Under the pieces are notes generated by a model. That model was not told where the DNA came from. It saw nothing but the letters and a program-made list of their open reading frames with translations, and made no database searches. A DNA stretch of 5,700 nt from JBEKHT01 sp050012135 (lineage in GTDB: Bacteria > Chloroflexota > Anaerolineae > Anaerolineales > RBG-16-64-43): assembly GCA_050012135.1 (NCBI GenBank), contig JBEKHT010000118.1:1-5700 (forward strand), read 5' to 3'. The translations under genes and the position numbers were made by a program. Within the stretch, counting starts at the first letter, position 1; each line of letters opens with the position of its first letter. Positions 5,324 through 5,700 of the stretch are shown in pieces.

Positions 5324-5700
5324 ATGACACACATCCTGGTCACCAATGATGATGGCGTCAATTCGCCAGGGCTGGCCGCCTTGGCCCATGCCCTCGAACC
5401 CCTGGGCAAGGTGACCATTCTGGCACCCGATCACAACTGGTCCGCCAGCGGCCATGTCAAGACTCTGCACAAGCCCCTGCGGGCCCGGCCGACCCAGCTG
5501 CCGGACGGGACCCCGGCCTACTCCTCCGACGGGGCTCCTTCCGATTGTGTGGCCTTGGCCATGCTCGGCCTCATTCCCGAGAAGATTGATCTGTGCGTCT
5601 CCGGAATCAACAATGGCGCCAACCTCGGGCACGACGTCACCTACTCCGGGACCGTCACGGCGGCCATGGAGGCGGTGATCAGCGGGGTGCCGGGGATCGC
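5324..5700 (+). CDS. surE: 5'/3'-nucleotidase SurE, N-terminal part (3' end outside window)
   Basis: Metal-dependent phosphatase that removes phosphate from nucleoside 5'- and 3'-monophosphates; members of the family can also degrade short polyphosphate, and in E. coli it supports stationary-phase survival. About half of the usual 250-residue protein is visible: 125 codons and two bases, open to the window edge. Seen: N-terminal TNDDG with metal-ligand Asp9 and Asp10; APDHNWSASGH (34-44), where Ser40 matches the metal-binding serine; SGINNGANLG (93-102) with metal-ligand Asn96; and DVTYSGTVTAAMEA, which is near diagnostic for SurE. The NWSASGH-x-KT-x-HKPLR version of the middle motif differs from the proteobacterial NRSG-x-S form and resembles what I recall from Chloroflexota. 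The start is supported by GAGG five bases upstream. Unlike in E. coli, no pcm, nlpD or rpoS is adjacent on the visible side. Confidence 0.95.
   Translation, partial: MTHILVTNDDGVNSPGLAALAHALEPLGKVTILAPDHNWSASGHVKTLHKPLRARPTQLPDGTPAYSSDGAPSDCVALAMLGLIPEKIDLCVSGINNGANLGHDVTYSGTVTAAMEAVISGVPGI

Overview
This GC-rich window (roughly two thirds G+C by eye) is an ordinary, densely coded piece of bacterial chromosome. It holds five protein genes, two of them cut by the window edges. I see no rRNA, tRNA, insertion sequence, CRISPR array or prophage gene. The SurE signature, the Rad50-like SbcC and the gene content remind me of Chloroflexota. That is recalled family resemblance, not a measured placement.

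Left block, plus strand (1-2952): the C-terminal 617 codons of an SbcC/Rad50-type DNA-repair ATPase, followed with no gap by mutY, the A/G-specific adenine glycosylase. The stop of the first gene (TAG) abuts the ATG of the second, so the two are almost certainly one transcript. They form a DNA-maintenance pair: double-strand-end and hairpin processing next to repair of 8-oxoguanine:A mispairs. The nuclease partner (SbcD/Mre11) and the Walker A part of SbcC would lie upstream.

Centre, minus strand (3005-4024): lipA, lipoyl synthase, converging on mutY. The 52-base gap between the two genes is filled with small GC-rich hairpins and may end transcription from both sides.

Divergent control region (4025-4329): about 305 bases without a convincing gene, between lipA (leftward) and an aldo/keto reductase (rightward). 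It contains a perfect TATAAT inside a 15-base interrupted palindrome, which could serve both directions, and a downstream stretch with two hairpins, one capped by a GCAA tetraloop.

Right block, plus strand (4330-5700): an aldo/keto reductase of the potassium-channel beta-subunit type (AKR6-like), then after 25 bases surE, a metal-dependent 5'/3'-nucleotidase that runs off the right edge. The two are probably co-transcribed.

I found no previously undescribed system. The points most worth a second look are the divergent promoter with its structured leader, the unusually short coiled-coil arms of the SbcC protein, the zero-gap sbcC-mutY junction, and the bacterial Kv-beta-like reductase that keeps its catalytic histidine.
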